The notes under the pieces are model-generated. The model was not told the origin of the DNA. It ran no database searches and saw nothing but the letters and a program-made list of their open reading frames with translations. A stretch of DNA of 64,000 nucleotides from Paenarthrobacter nitroguajacolicus JCM 14115. Its GTDB lineage: Bacteria; Actinomycetota; Actinomycetes; Actinomycetales; Micrococcaceae. The stretch lies in assembly GCA_001313365.1 (NCBI GenBank), contig BBFS01000013.1, positions 4,869 to 68,868 of the forward strand, read 5' to 3'. Positions 1 to 12,362 of this stretch are shown here, piece by piece. The position numbers and the translations under genes were made by a program. Within the stretch, counting starts at the first letter, position 1. Each line of letters opens with the position of its first letter.

Positions 1-2
1 GA

Positions 3-195
3 TCGGCCGGACTTTCGGTGGTATCCGGACACGGCTGGAGGGACACGGACCTGCGCGTGGACTGGCACGACCACCCGATCGAGCAACTGGAGGAGCTCCT
101 GGAAGTTTGGCTTCCTCAGCGGCAGGACTACGTAGTCCGTGGCTGGATCCCGCCGCTTCCATTAGTTATGGGGGGTTGCCGGCGATGAGCGGTGA
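3..195 (+). CDS. DUF1028 family protein, C-terminal fragment
   Basis: Only the C-terminal end lies in the window. The reading from base 3 gives DLRVDWHDHPIEQLEELLEV followed by PQRQDYVVR, which resembles the usual tail of DUF1028 (Ntn-hydrolase-like) proteins. After the codon for DYVVR the frame must move by one near base 140 to read LDPAASISYG, and a six-G run at 170 must shorten to four to end at the TGA at 193-195, giving a final Gly-Asp-Glu-Arg-stop. The next gene begins inside this end, so the two are probably co-transcribed. The catalytic N-terminal part is missing, so substrate and role cannot be judged. Confidence 0.6.
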
Positions 196-1356
196 AGCAG
201 CAACCACCATCACTGCCCCCCCGGCAGTTCAGCGCCAGCGCGTGTTGGATTCCGTTGACGCGCAGCGGCCCCCCCACCTGATCCATCTCTCCGAAACCCT
301 GCACGCCAACCCCGAACTTGGCTGGCAAGAGCATCGTGCCGCGACTGGACCGCAGAGTACCTGTCCGGACACGGCTTCAAGGTGGAAAGAGAGTATCTGG
401 GCTTTCCCACCGCCATCCGGGCCGTCTTCGGAACGGGCTCACGCCGCGTTGGGCTCATGGCCGAGTACGACGCCCTTCCGGGCCTCGGCCACGCATGCGG
501 CCACAACATCATCACGGCCATCTCGTGCGGTGCCGCCGTGGCTTGGCGCAGTTCGCAGCCGAACATGACCTGACCGTAGAACTGTATGGAACCCCCTGCC
601 GAAGAAGGCGGCGGCGGAAAGATCGAGCTACTCAAAAAGGGCGCTTTCCAGGGCTTGGACCTGGCCATGATGGCCCATCCCAGCCCCCGTCGATTCCGCC
701 GAAGCCCGCCCCTACGCAGTGGCCCACAACCACGTGGAATACCGGGGGGGCAAATCAGCCCACGCCGCTGCGTATCCGGATCAGGGTGTCAACGCCAACG
801 ACGCCTTTATTGTTGCCCAGGTGGCCTTGGGCCTCCTTCGCCAACAACTGCCTTCCGGTACCCGGGTCCACGGAATCCAGACGCGCGGGGGCGAAGCGCC
901 CAACGCCATTCCGGAAAAGACCGAGGGCCGTTGGTACGTCCGTGCAGAATCACTTGCGCTGTTGGGCGAGCTGGAGGAGCGCGTACAACGATGCTTCGAA
1001 GCGGGGGGGGCTTTGGCATCCGGCTGCGAGTTGTCGGTGACTCCGGAATCGGAGCCCTACTCGGAGTTCCGCACGGACCTGCGGGCACTTGAGCTGTACG
1101 TGAGGCATGCGGAGGCTCTCGGCCGGGACTTCAACGCCCCGCCGGAGCAAGCCACCATGAACCGGGCGTCAACAGACATGGGCAATGTTTCCCAAGTGGT
1201 TCCGGCCATCCACCCCTACATAGGACTCGGCTGCTTCCCGGCAGCCAACCACCAACCCGAGTTCGCCGCGCACTGCGTCGGCGACGCCGCCAACCTTGCC
1301 ATTCACGACGGCGCAGCGCCTTGGCACTCACGGCACTGGACTACCTGGCACCGTAG
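185..1356 (+). CDS. M20 family amidohydrolase / metallopeptidase
   Basis: Probable cytoplasmic zinc-dependent amidohydrolase of the M20 (AbgB/HipO-like) family, cleaving N-acyl amino acids or related amides. Recognisable pieces lie in different frames. They are LSETLHANPELGWQEH near residue 40, MAEYDALPGLGHACGHN with the metal-binding Asp and His pair, the loop GTPAEEGGGGK, the dimerisation-domain segment RGGEAPNAIPEKTEGRWYVR, and a C-terminal half ending ALDYLAP. The start ATG at 185 overlaps the stop of the DUF1028 gene. Breaks occur near 345, 545, 590, 690, 1006 and 1320, several at G or C runs. Aspartase lies directly downstream, so a role in amino-acid derivative catabolism is possible. 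Exact substrate is unknown. Confidence 0.75.
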
Positions 1357-1397
1357 CCAGGGAGTCCGGCGTCGTGGGCATTTCCAGGAACAGGACC

Positions 1398-2833
1398 ATG
1401 ACAGAACAAGTAGTACCTTCTCCCTGCACGGGAGTACGACGAGAGCACGACAGCCTCGGGGGGACGCGGACGTTCCCGAGGCTTCCTACTGGGGGGGCAT
1501 CAGCACCCTCCGGGCCGTGGACAACTTCCCCCGTCAGCGGACGAACCATCGGCACCCTGCGTTCCCTCATCTGGAGCCTGGGTGCCGTGAAATACTCAGC
1601 AGCAAGGGCAAACGAAAGCCTGGGCCTCCTTCATCCGGACAAATCCGCAGCCATCCAAAAGGCTTCCTTGGAAGTCATGGATGGCCTGCTGGATGACCAG
1701 TTTGTGGTGGACACGATCCAGGGCGGCGCGGGAACCAGCACCAACATGAACGCCAACGAGGTCATTGCCAACCGCGCACTGGAACTGACGGGTCACCGCA
1801 AGGGCGACTACGCGGCGTTGCATCCCATTGATGACGTGAACCGCAGCCAGTCCACCAATGACGTCTACCCAACCGCCATCAAGATCGCCCTGCAGCGGGA
1901 AATATCGGGGGGGTTCTGCGACGAGCACGCCCGGCTCATCCAAGCATTTGACGCGAAGGCCACGGCGTTCGCCGGAATCATCAAAGTGGGCCGCACCCAA
2001 CTGCAGGACGCTGTGCCTATGTCCATGGGACAAGAGTTTGGTGCCTTCGCCGACACCCTCCGTGAGGACGGCCAACGGCTCCTTGAACTCCTTCCCCACC
2101 TGCGTGAATCCAACCTTGGAGCCACTGCAATCGGCACCGGCATCACCGCTTCCCCCCGGCTACCGGGAAGCTGTGATCAATGAGCTCAGTTCCATCACCG
2201 GACTGCAGCTCACCTCCGCGACCAACCTTGTGGAGGCCACCAGCGACACGGGCGTGTTCATGCTCGTATCGGGCGTCTTGAAGAGGGCTGCTGTGAAGCT
2301 GTCCAAGATCTGCAATGACCTCCGCCTGCTGTCCTCCGGCCCGCAGACGGGGGGGTTTAGCGAGATCCTCCTGCCCGCAGTGCAGGCCGGGTCCTCCATC
2401 ATGCCCGGGAAGGTCAACCCGGTCATCCCGGAAATGGTCAACCAGGTTGCCTTCCGGGTGATCGGCGCGGATGCCACCGTAACCATGGCCGTGGAGGCAG
2501 GGCAGCTCCAGCTCAATGCCTTCGAGCCTGTCATTGCTGACGCTTTGCTTGAGTCGATCGCCTGGCTCACTGTGGCCTGCCGCCAACTCCGGACACACTG
2601 CGTGGACGGCATCACCGCCAATACACAGATGCTGCAGCAGCGGATGATCGAATCCATCAGCGTCGTCACCGGATTGGCACCCTTGATCGGATACGCCGCC
2701 GCTGCAGAACTGGCCAAGGAGGCCCTCGCAACCCAACGGGGGCATTGCCGATTTGGTGATTGAGCGCGGACTGCTTGACCCGCAGAAAATGGAGGAGGCT
2801 CTTTCGGCCAGGTCGCTGGCCGGCCTCGCCTGA
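1398..2833 (+). CDS. aspA: aspartate ammonia-lyase (aspartase)
   Basis: Converts L-aspartate to fumarate and ammonia in the cytoplasm, feeding the TCA cycle. The protein shows an N-terminal lyase segment (EHDSLG ... [27 protein letters not shown]), the [18 protein letters not shown] signature, the [17 protein letters not shown] block and the fumarase/aspartase signature [20 protein letters not shown]. The residues after KVNP (VIPEMV) fit aspartase better than class II fumarase. Breaks sit at G or C runs near 1456, 1527, 2151 and 2738. Runs of seven G at 1486, 1908 and 2350 add a single Gly without a shift. ATG at 1398 is preceded by AGGAACAGGACC. A strong terminator follows 13 bases after the stop. 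Confidence 0.93.
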
Positions 2834-2845
2834 AGGCAACCACCA

Positions 2846-2887
2846 AAAAGGGGGGGACCACGCCTGCTCGGCGTGGTCCCCCCCTTT
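2846..2887. terminator. bidirectional rho-independent terminator
   Basis: A near-perfect hairpin: an arm starting AAAAGGGGGGGACCACGCC pairs with GGCGTGGTCCCCCCCTTTT around the loop TGCTC. A-tracts and T-tracts flank both sides, so it can end aspA transcripts and those of the convergent monooxygenase gene. Confidence 0.9.
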
Positions 2888-2900
2888 TGCGGCTCTGGCG

Positions 2901-4193
2901 TCAGACGGCTCCGCTCGCCACCAGCGCATCCTGCTCATTGTGGGTGAGGTAGCTTCGCTGGATGGTGATCTGGTCTGCAACGTACTTTGCGTCGTGCCAG
3001 ACGCCCCAGATGAAGCTGGATCCACGGCGTGACTGCCAGGGCAGGCCCAGGAAGTAGATGCCGGGCTCCGCGGATACGCCGCGTTGCTGCAGCGGCTTTC
3101 CCTTGTCATCGAAAGCGTCCACTTGCAGCCAGCTGTAGTCCACTGCGAAGCCTGTTGCCCACACGATGGAGGTGATTCCGGCCGCGACGAGGTCCAGCTC
3201 ATGGATGGGATTGGTGAGGCTCTCCGGGTCCGGCCTGAGGAAGCGGGCTTCGGGTTCCTCCGGCAGGTCCAAACCATTGCGTTCCACGTACGCGTCGGCT
3301 TCGTCGAGCAACTCCAGGTAGTGAGCATCGCCGTTCGCGATGTTGGTACGGAGATCGTCCGCGAAACGCATGGTGCCGTCCTGGATCTCCAGGGTCCGCC
3401 CCACGAGCTTGATTCCGTTCTCGGCGAGCGCCCGGAAATCCACGGTGTGGCCGCCGTCTGCCCCGCTGACCGCGATGGTCACGTGTTCGGCGCCCAGTGC
3501 CGGGGGGGTGGAGGCGTCCCACTTGCCGAGCACACCGAGCCACCAGCAGAAGTCCCGGCCGCGGTAGTTCCGCGGAGGCCGGTCGTGAGGCCCAACGGAA
3601 AGGTACACCTGCCGGCCTGAACGCTGGATTTCCGCTGCGATCTGGACGCCGGAGGAACCGGCGCCCACCACCAGGACGGCACCTTGGGGCAGTTGGCCGG
3701 GGGGGTTGCGGTACGAGCTTGAGTGCATCTGCAAGAGTCCGGCGGTTTCGGGAACGACGGCGGGAATCACCGGCCGCTGAAACGGCCCTGTGGCGGCTAC
3801 GACGTAGCGTGCGTTGTATTCCCCCCCATCGGATGTTTGTACGTGGAAGCCCGATGCTCCGACGTTCCTGCGCACTGACTTGACCTCCACGCCGCAGCGG
3901 ATGGGCGCGCCGATCTTCTCGCGTAGGCCACGAAGTAGTCGGCTACCTGCTCCTTGGAGGGGGGGAAGGAGCCGGCCTCGATGTCGGTGAATTCCAGGCC
4001 CGGGAAACGATCGTGCCAGGCGGGCCCGTTGGCAACCAGGGAATCCCACCTCATGGAACGCCACCGTTCGGCAATGCGGTGGCGTTCCAGGACGACGTGG
4101 GGGGGAATTCCCCGCTCGCTTAGGTGCTCGCTCATCGCTACCCCCGGCCTGGCCTGCCCCTACGACCAGGACCTCAACCTCTTGGCTTGACAT
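2901..4193 (-). CDS. flavin-containing monooxygenase / FAD-dependent oxidoreductase
   Basis: Probable NADPH-dependent flavoprotein monooxygenase of the FMO / Baeyer-Villiger type. The N-terminal FAD Rossmann motif VVGAGQAG is near residue 10. A segment like the FMO fingerprint (FQRPVIPAVVPE) and the second nucleotide-binding motif VVGAGSSGVQIAAEI lie mid-protein. ATGFAVDY near residue 350 resembles the conserved ATG motif. Residues about 17-75 are out of frame because of breaks near 3930-3960 and 4140. The correct frame there reads MSEHLSERGIPPHVVLERH. The start ATG at 4193 has GGAGAA upstream. It stands alone between a terminator and the divergent mdh gene. The substrate cannot be inferred. 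Confidence 0.8.
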   Translation of the reverse strand: MSSQEVEVLVVGAGQAGGSDERAPKRAGNSPPRRPGTPPHCRTVAFHEVGFPGCQRARLARSFPGPGIHRHRGRLLPPLQGAGSRLLRGLREKIGAPIRCGVEVKSVRRNVGASGFHVQTSDGGEYNARYVVAATGPFQRPVIPAVVPETAGLLQMHSSSYRNPPGQLPQGAVLVVGAGSSGVQIAAEIQRSGRQVYLSVGPHDRPPRNYRGRDFCWWLGVLGKWDASTPPALGAEHVTIAVSGADGGHTVDFRALAENGIKLVGRTLEIQDGTMRFADDLRTNIANGDAHYLELLDEADAYVERNGLDLPEEPEARFLRPDPESLTNPIHELDLVAAGITSIVWATGFAVDYSWLQVDAFDDKGKPLQQRGVSAEPGIYFLGLPWQSRRGSSFIWGVWHDAKYVADQITIQRSYLTHNEQDALVASGAV

Positions 4194-4376
4194 GTGTTCT
4201 CCTATGTGGCGAAAGGACGCATACGCGCTGGCTACTGCGGCCCTCTTCTGTGACTGTTAATTCATTCTCACGTGCACAAAGTGCATCTGCATAGCGAATA
4301 AAACAGCGCAATCAAATCGGAAATTATGATGATTGCCCCCCCACGCGCACCACAGCGCTGTGGCACCATGACATAA

Positions 4377-5432
<1,056 letters not shown>

Positions 5433-5536
5433 CGTGCTGTTGGCGTGACCAGCCGTGCAAGGTCGGCGCCGGGCGCCTGCGCGGAGCGACGACATTTCCG
5501 TCAACCCGTAGCCATCGCCGGGGGCTGCGTAACAGG

Positions 5537-5774
5537 TTAGTCGAAGAAGCCCACGATGTAGCCGATGAAGAAGAGCAGCGTGAGCAGGACGCCGGCACCG
5601 ATGGCTGCAAGCCACAGGAACTGCGTGCCCTTCCTGGGACCGCTTCATCATGGCCCTGTGGTCCGGCGGTGGAGGCTTCGCCGGGAGGGGGGGTCTCCCC
5701 CGGCGGTACCCCCTCCGCCCGGCTCCAAGCCTGTGATCTTGTCTTCGTATGGATCGGGGGTTGCTGCCTGACAC
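5537..5774 (-). CDS. small single-span membrane protein, hypothetical
   Basis: About 78 residues with a GTG start at 5774 preceded by GGGAGTGAAC. The N-terminal half is Pro/Gly-rich and soluble (a GLEPGGGG-like segment and PAKPPPPDHRAMMKRS). The C-terminal half is one hydrophobic helix, WLAAIGAGVLLTLLFFIGYI, ending VGFFD and a stop at 5537. The frame is interrupted near 5715-5755 and 5640. Proteins of this shape are common next to mdh in Arthrobacter-type genomes (recalled, not checked). Function unknown. Convergent with mdh. Confidence 0.65.
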
Positions 5775-5809
5775 GTTCACTCCCTTGATAGCAGTGGCGG
5801 GTGCTGTGT

Positions 5810-6691
5810 TCAGGTTACTCTCATGGTGGTGTCCCGCGTCGAGGTCCGCAGCCGATACAGGGACGTAGTGGCCGTGATGTAGAGATCCTGACCGTCGGCC
5901 CCCTCCGAAGCAGAGATTGGAGACCTTTTCAGGAACCTCGACGGCGGCCAGCAGCGCCCCGCTGGGTGCATAGACACGAACTGACGAGCCTGCCGAGGTC
6001 CACACACGGCCCTCGACGTCAACGCGGAAGCCGTCCGAGGCCGCGTCAGCATCGAGCTCAACGAACGTGCTGCCTTCACCGCACGAGCCGCCCTTCACGG
6101 GGGTAGGCAGCGATCCGGAACGGCACTTCATGCGCTGGGCCGGCCGTGTCAGCAACATAGAGAAGCGATTCATCCGGGGAGAACGCCAAGCCGTTAGGGT
6201 GCACCAGATCCGTGACCACCGGAGTCAGTTCTGCTGTGGCCGGGTCCAATCGGAACACGTAGCAACCGCCGTATTCCTGCTCGCCCTCATGCCCTTCCAC
6301 CGTCCCGGGCAGGATCCCGTAGGGAGGATCGGTGAACCACACGGTGCCATCCCCCGGCCACCACAACATCGTTGGGCGAGTTGAGCCGATGCTCACCGAA
6401 CGCTTCAACGATCGGCGTCACCACGCCGTCGTGGTCCCGCTCAACACGTCTGCGGCCGTGGCTGCACTGCACCACGCTGCCGTCGGGGGGGTGGAGCGTC
6501 CGGCCGTTGGTGTACTCGACGCCGGTGGCGTATTCGCGCGTCGCGCCGGTGCTCGGAGAGAACTCGAGGATTCGGTTGTTGGGAATGTCGCTCCAGCGAA
6601 GGGTCTGCGACTGCGGAACCCACAGCGGGCCTTCAGCCCAGACGGTTCCCTCAAACAACTTTTCCAGGGTGCCAATGATCAGTTCTTCCAT
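5810..6691 (-). CDS. SMP-30/gluconolactonase/LRE-family protein
   Basis: Six-bladed beta-propeller metal-dependent lactonase family, about 290 residues. Visible blocks in order are LFEGTVWAEGPLWV and LRWSDIPNNRILEF near the N-terminus, RLNSPNDVVV (metal-ligand Asn/Asp region), DGTVWFTDPPYGI, VHPNGLAFSPDESLLYVADT with the conserved Asn and Asp, and DGFRVDVEGRVWTSAG. The C-terminal tail ends TMRVT. Frames change near 6380, 6090 and 5905. It probably hydrolyses a sugar lactone or similar ester. No sugar gene is adjacent, so the substrate is open. The start ATG at 6691 lies 10 bases from the end of the exporter gene upstream, so the two may be co-transcribed. Confidence 0.82.
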
Positions 6692-6701
6692 AGGTTCGAG
6701 A

Positions 6702-8179
6702 CTAGTCGTTGGCAGGTTCCGCGCTGGGCTTCTGAGCCCGTTCTTTGTTCCTGTGCGTTCCGTCGTCGGCGGGCATCACCAGGACCGCCACAACAGTAAG
6801 TACTGCGCTGACGAGCACAGCCAGGAAGACGGCAGTGGACGCGTGCACGGTAGTTTGCGGATCGGGACCGCCGCCGGGACTGTTGGCGTAAATTGCGTTC
6901 GCAATGGCGCCGAAAACCGCAACACCGATGGAGCTGCCGATTGAACGCGCAAAGAGGTTAGTGCCCGTGACGACGCCGCGTTCATTCCATTCGACGCTGG
7001 TCTGCGCGGCAATAAGGCTAGGCGTCGCGACCAGCCCCCCCAGTCCGAGCCCGACGACGAAGCAAGCCATTGCCACCAGCAGAATGTTGGGCGTCGGGGC
7101 AGTGAGGGCAAGGATGGCCGCGCCGATCACCGTAATCACGATGCCGATAATGGCCGTGTTTTTGAAGCCGATTCGGAGGTACAACCGGCCGGCTTGCGAC
7201 GCGCTGATGGGCCAGCCAATGGTCAACGCCGCCAACGCGAGCCCGGCCAGAAGGGGGGGCGAGGTTTTAAGGGACCCTTCCAGGAACGTCGGGACGTAGG
7301 TTGTGATGCCAAGCATGACCGCGCCAACACCGAACGCGACCATCGCCGTCGTCGCCAGGAGCCTGCGGGAGACAACCCAGGGTGGCAGGACAGGCTCCGC
7401 CGCCTTCCTTTCCACCAAAAGAAACACAACAAACAGCAATGCCCCTCCGCCAAACACGGCGAAGCTGATCGGGGGGGAATCCCAGGGCCAGGCTTGACCG
7501 CCCTGGAGGGCCCCCCGAGGATGAGCAGGCTCAAAGAAATCGTCAGCAGTCCGGCTCCCGCGTAATCGATGCGGTGCTTGGTTCGCTCGACGTTCTCGTG
7601 GAAAGTTCGGAGGAGCATCCAGGCTGCGATCAGGCACAGCGGGATGTTGATGAGGAAGATCCACCGCCAGATTCCCAATGACGCGAAGACGCCTCCCAGG
7701 GTTGGTCCCACTACGGAAGAAACCGCCCACACGCTGGCCAGATATCCCTGGACTTTAGCCCGCTCTGCAAGGGTGTAAATGTCACCCGCAATCGTGATTG
7801 CAACAGGCTGGACTGCGCCCGCCCCCCCGAGCCCCTGGAGCACTCGGAAGGCAATGAGCGCAGGCATGCTCCAAGCCAGCCCGCAGAGAATCGAGCCAAG
7901 CAGGAAAAGGCCAATGCCACCCAGGATGATTGGCTTACGGCCCACCACGTCTGAGAGCTTGGCGTAAACAGGGACGGAGACGGCCTGTGCCAGCAGGTAG
8001 GCGGAAAAGAGCCAAGGGAACGAGGCGAAGCCGCCTATGTCCTCCACGATGGACGGCACTGCCGTGGCAACAATGGTGGCATCTATCGCCACCAAGCCCG
8101 TTGCGAGCATCAGCGCTATCAGTATGGGCCCGCGCCGGGAACGGAACCCGACCCCCCCCTCGTCAGTCGCTGTGCTCAT
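6702..8179 (-). CDS. DHA2-family MFS multidrug exporter (EmrB/QacA type)
   Basis: Proton-driven drug efflux permease with about 14 membrane spans. The N-terminal half shows ATGLVAIDATIVATAVPSI, the loop with YAKLSDVVGRKP (MFS motif A), LQGLGGAGAVQPVAITI (motif B) and VSSVVGPTLGGVFAS (motif C, typical of antiporters). The C-terminal half is in the second frame after a break near 7480-7520 and carries ISFAVFGGGALLFVVFLLVE and FVVGLGLGGLVATPS. Its ATG overlaps the stop of the tetR-like gene (ATGA), so the regulator and pump form one operon controlled from the twin operators at 8951-9004. The drug is unknown. Confidence 0.88.
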
Positions 8180-8906
8180 TTGCCCTTGCCCCCGCCTGAT
8201 GTCCAGTTCTGCTGGTGAAGCCGCTCGAATCCATCCAGGAGGAGGTCCAGGGCAAATTCGAACTCGAATTGGTCGTCGCAGCCGTTCCCGACCACGGAAC
8301 CGTCCTCATGCGCTGCCACGGCAGCAATCTTGAAGAGATGGGGGGGAAAGTTCTCGGCCATCTGCTGGGCCATGGCGGCCCGGGCTTCCGCCGGCACCTG
8401 TGCATGCTGGTTCCCAGCCCCCGCAGAGTCATCGAAGACCTCCTGGGTAAAACCCCCCCACATTCGGCTTCCCATGGCGTGCATGACGTGGTGCGTGAGA
8501 TCCACCGAAAAACCGCCCGTCAGGAACATCCCAGCGAAACCGTCCATATACCCCAGGACTGCGGGGGGGGTTACGTTCGTGCGGGTCTCAATCACAGGGC
8601 GGGCCCAGGGATGCCGCAGGAGTACCTGCCTGGCCGAAAGGACCCGGAGCCGGACAGCGGACTTCCACGGAGCGTCCGGGACAGGCGGGCCGATCTCGCC
8701 AACAATGGTGTCCACCATGCCGCCGAGGAGTTCTTCCTTGTTGGCAACGTGCTTATACAGCGCCATCGGAACAACGCCTAGTTCCTGTGCCAGTCGACGC
8801 ATGCTGAGCGACTCGATACCCACCTCGTCCGCGAGAACGACTGCGGCGCTTAGGACGCGGTCACGGTTCAGGGGTATGCGCCGGGCTGCCTCGCTAGCAG
8901 GGTCAT
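8176..8906 (-). CDS. TetR-family transcriptional regulator
   Basis: DNA-binding repressor of about 240 residues. The N-terminal helix-turn-helix is visible as LSMRRLAQELGVVPMALYKH followed by VANKEELLGGMVD. The C-terminal domain (TetR_C-like) has LRHPWARPVIETRTNVTPPA. The start is placed at the ATG at 8906, preceded by GGAAGGAAG, but one base appears to be missing about eight codons later to join the frame reading AARRIPLNRDRVLSAAVV. The stop overlaps the exporter start. Two 19-bp palindromes upstream are the expected binding sites, so autoregulation and control of the pump and of the divergent DUF2306 gene are likely. Confidence 0.85.
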
Positions 8907-8950
8907 ACGACTTCCTTCCGAACTAAGCCAAGGACGGGTACAGCCTTGAC

Positions 8951-9004
8951 AGGTATACAGCGTACACCTAGTGTTTGGATCATAAAGGTGTACACCGTAC
9001 ACCT
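8951..9004. promoter_or_regulatory. twin TetR operators and plus-strand promoter
   Basis: Two 19-bp palindromes, AGGTATACAGCGTACACCT at 8951-8969 and AGGTGTACACCGTACACCT at 8986-9004, are 35 bp apart start to start. A TTGACA box at 8946-8951 with TAGTGT 17 bases later could be the promoter of the DUF2306 gene, with the first operator lying between the boxes. The second operator lies just downstream of the -10. Placement between the divergent tetR and DUF2306 genes indicates shared repression. Confidence 0.75.
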
Positions 9005-9056
9005 AGCGGTCTCCACCCATCACCTTCCGTTATCCATCCAGAACGCAGGCAGAGTC

Positions 9057-9788
9057 ATGACATCCAAAAACACCCCCCCGCAGATCCGGAACCGCCGCAC
9101 AAAATGGGCGGTGCCAGTGGCCTTGATCGTCCTCAGCCTCATCCCGGTGATTGCCGGCGCTGCGCGACTCACCGAACTGACGGGCGGCGCAAACGTCACT
9201 CCGCAGAACGCCCGGTTCTTCGCTTCACCCATCCCGGTGGTAACGCACATCGTCACAGTCACGGTGTACAGCCTTCTGGGAGCCTTTCAGTTCGCACCCA
9301 CGCTTCGACGTGTTTCCCCCACCTCGACGCGGCAGGCAATCGTGGCACCAAATGGCCGGACGCATCCTGGTACCGGCGGGCCTGCTCGCTGGCTTGTCCG
9401 GCCTATGGATGTCGATGTTCTACGCCCTACCGGAAGGTGATGGCGAAGCCCTTCTGATTCTTCGGCTGATCTTTGGTTCCGCCATGGTTGCGAGCATCAT
9501 CATGGGGGGGCTGTTCGCCATCCGACGGCGCGACTACGCCACCCACGGCGCGTGGATGACGCGTGCATACGCCATCGCACTGGGCGCGGGAACGCAGGCC
9601 TTCGTGTTCCTGTCCTGGATGCTGGTTGCGGGCCCCACCGACGAGGCAACAAGGGCAGTGCTCATGGGAGCATCCTGGGTCATCAATCTGGCGGTGGCCG
9701 AGTACTTCATCCAACGACGACGGCGGTCCACCGGTCGGTTCCATGAGGAACCTCGGGCGAGCCGCCGTCGTCGTGAATTTAGTAGTAC

Positions 9789-9792
<4 letters not shown>
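9057..9792 (+). CDS. DUF2306 multi-pass membrane protein
   Basis: About 240 residues. An N-terminal span ([18 protein letters not shown]) is followed by spans at [59 protein letters not shown] and [20 protein letters not shown]. The pattern [18 protein letters not shown] is typical of DUF2306 proteins. The frame breaks between 9300 and 9345. It shares the operator region with the TetR regulator and pump, so it may act in the same response. Its 3' end overlaps that of purA by four bases. Molecular function is not known. Confidence 0.75.
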
Positions 9793-11579
<1,787 letters not shown>

Positions 11580-12215
11580 ATGCAAGAACTGGCGACTGAA
11601 TCACCCGAAGAAATCCTCTGGAACCGCCGCTACGAACCGCACATCGCCGAGGTCAACGAGTTGTGCGACTCCATCAAGGAGCAGAAGCCGGGCAGCGAGG
11701 TCCTTTACATCGACCCCGCCCACAGCATGGATGACTGCCGCATCGTCAGCCTTTTCTCCAATCAGCGCACCAACACCGGCGAAGGTTTCATCAACCCGGG
11801 TGACGAGGAAGCCAACACCCGCATGCTCGGCATGCAGTGGCAGCTGGGCCTGCGTCCCGCGCTCATGATGCCCTGGAACGCCTACCCGTGGATCGAGCCG
11901 TCCGAGGAACCGGGCAAGCTGACTCCGGCCAACATCACCGAAGGCCTCAAGCCGCTCCTGCGTCTCCTGCAGCTCCTGCCACGTACGTCCGCCCTGGTGG
12001 CACACGGCAACGAGGCACACCGCCTGGCCGATCAGCTCATGAAGGCCGCACCGGCCAGCATCGCCCGCCGCGGCTTTAAGACCTTCAAGGTCCGTTCACT
12101 GGGTGGCCGTTCCTTCGCCGGCACCCCTGCCCGCCAGCAGGAATATCTGGACGCCATCCACGGCGCCTACGCCGAGGCAATGGCCCGGACGGGCATTCCC
12201 CCCCGCAAGGCCTAG
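11580..12215 (+). CDS. uracil-DNA glycosylase-like protein, hypothetical
   Basis: Intact 211-residue protein. The block WNAYPWIEP resembles the N-x-x-PW loop of the uracil-DNA glycosylase fold, and LVAHGNEAHRLADQLMK resembles the leucine-loop region. The glycine/proline water-activating motif of true UDGs is replaced here by a segment around VLYIDPAHSMDD. It may therefore be a UDG-superfamily relative with altered or no glycosylase activity. ATG at 11580 follows AGGAG at some distance. Two stacked palindromes follow the stop and form the convergent terminator with the siderophore-binding-protein gene. Confidence 0.5.
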   Translation: MQELATESPEEILWNRRYEPHIAEVNELCDSIKEQKPGSEVLYIDPAHSMDDCRIVSLFSNQRTNTGEGFINPGDEEANTRMLGMQWQLGLRPALMMPWNAYPWIEPSEEPGKLTPANITEGLKPLLRLLQLLPRTSALVAHGNEAHRLADQLMKAAPASIARRGFKTFKVRSLGGRSFAGTPARQQEYLDAIHGAYAEAMARTGIPPRKA

Positions 12216-12220
12216 CCGTA

Positions 12221-12282
12221 CCCAACTGAGTCGCATTTGTGCGCGTTTTGAGCGCTCAACGCGCACAAATGACCTACTTGGG
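12221..12282. repeat. REP-like nested palindrome, family A, copy 1
   Basis: The outer stem CCCAACTGAGTC pairs imperfectly with GACCTACTTGGG and encloses a perfect inner stem CATTTGTGCGCGTT / AACGCGCACAAATG around TTGAGCGCTC. The same plan (CCCAACT, GTCGCA, variable stem, GCGCGTTTTGAGCG, ACTTGGG) recurs at 16485-16550, so this is an interspersed repeat, not a lone hairpin. Confidence 0.75.
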
Positions 12283-12294
12283 CGAATTAACAGC

Positions 12295-12330
12295 GACGGC
12301 GGCCCCCACCTTTTGGTGAGGGCCGCCGTC
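12295..12330. terminator. hairpin terminator
   Basis: GACGGCGGCCC...CACC and GGTGAGGGCCGCCGTC form a strong stem with a CTTTTGG-type loop. It lies between convergent genes and immediately after the family A palindrome, an arrangement repeated at 16558-16595. Confidence 0.75.
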
Positions 12331-12362
12331 GTCGTTGGGGTGCTTATGTCGATCTGGAGGCC

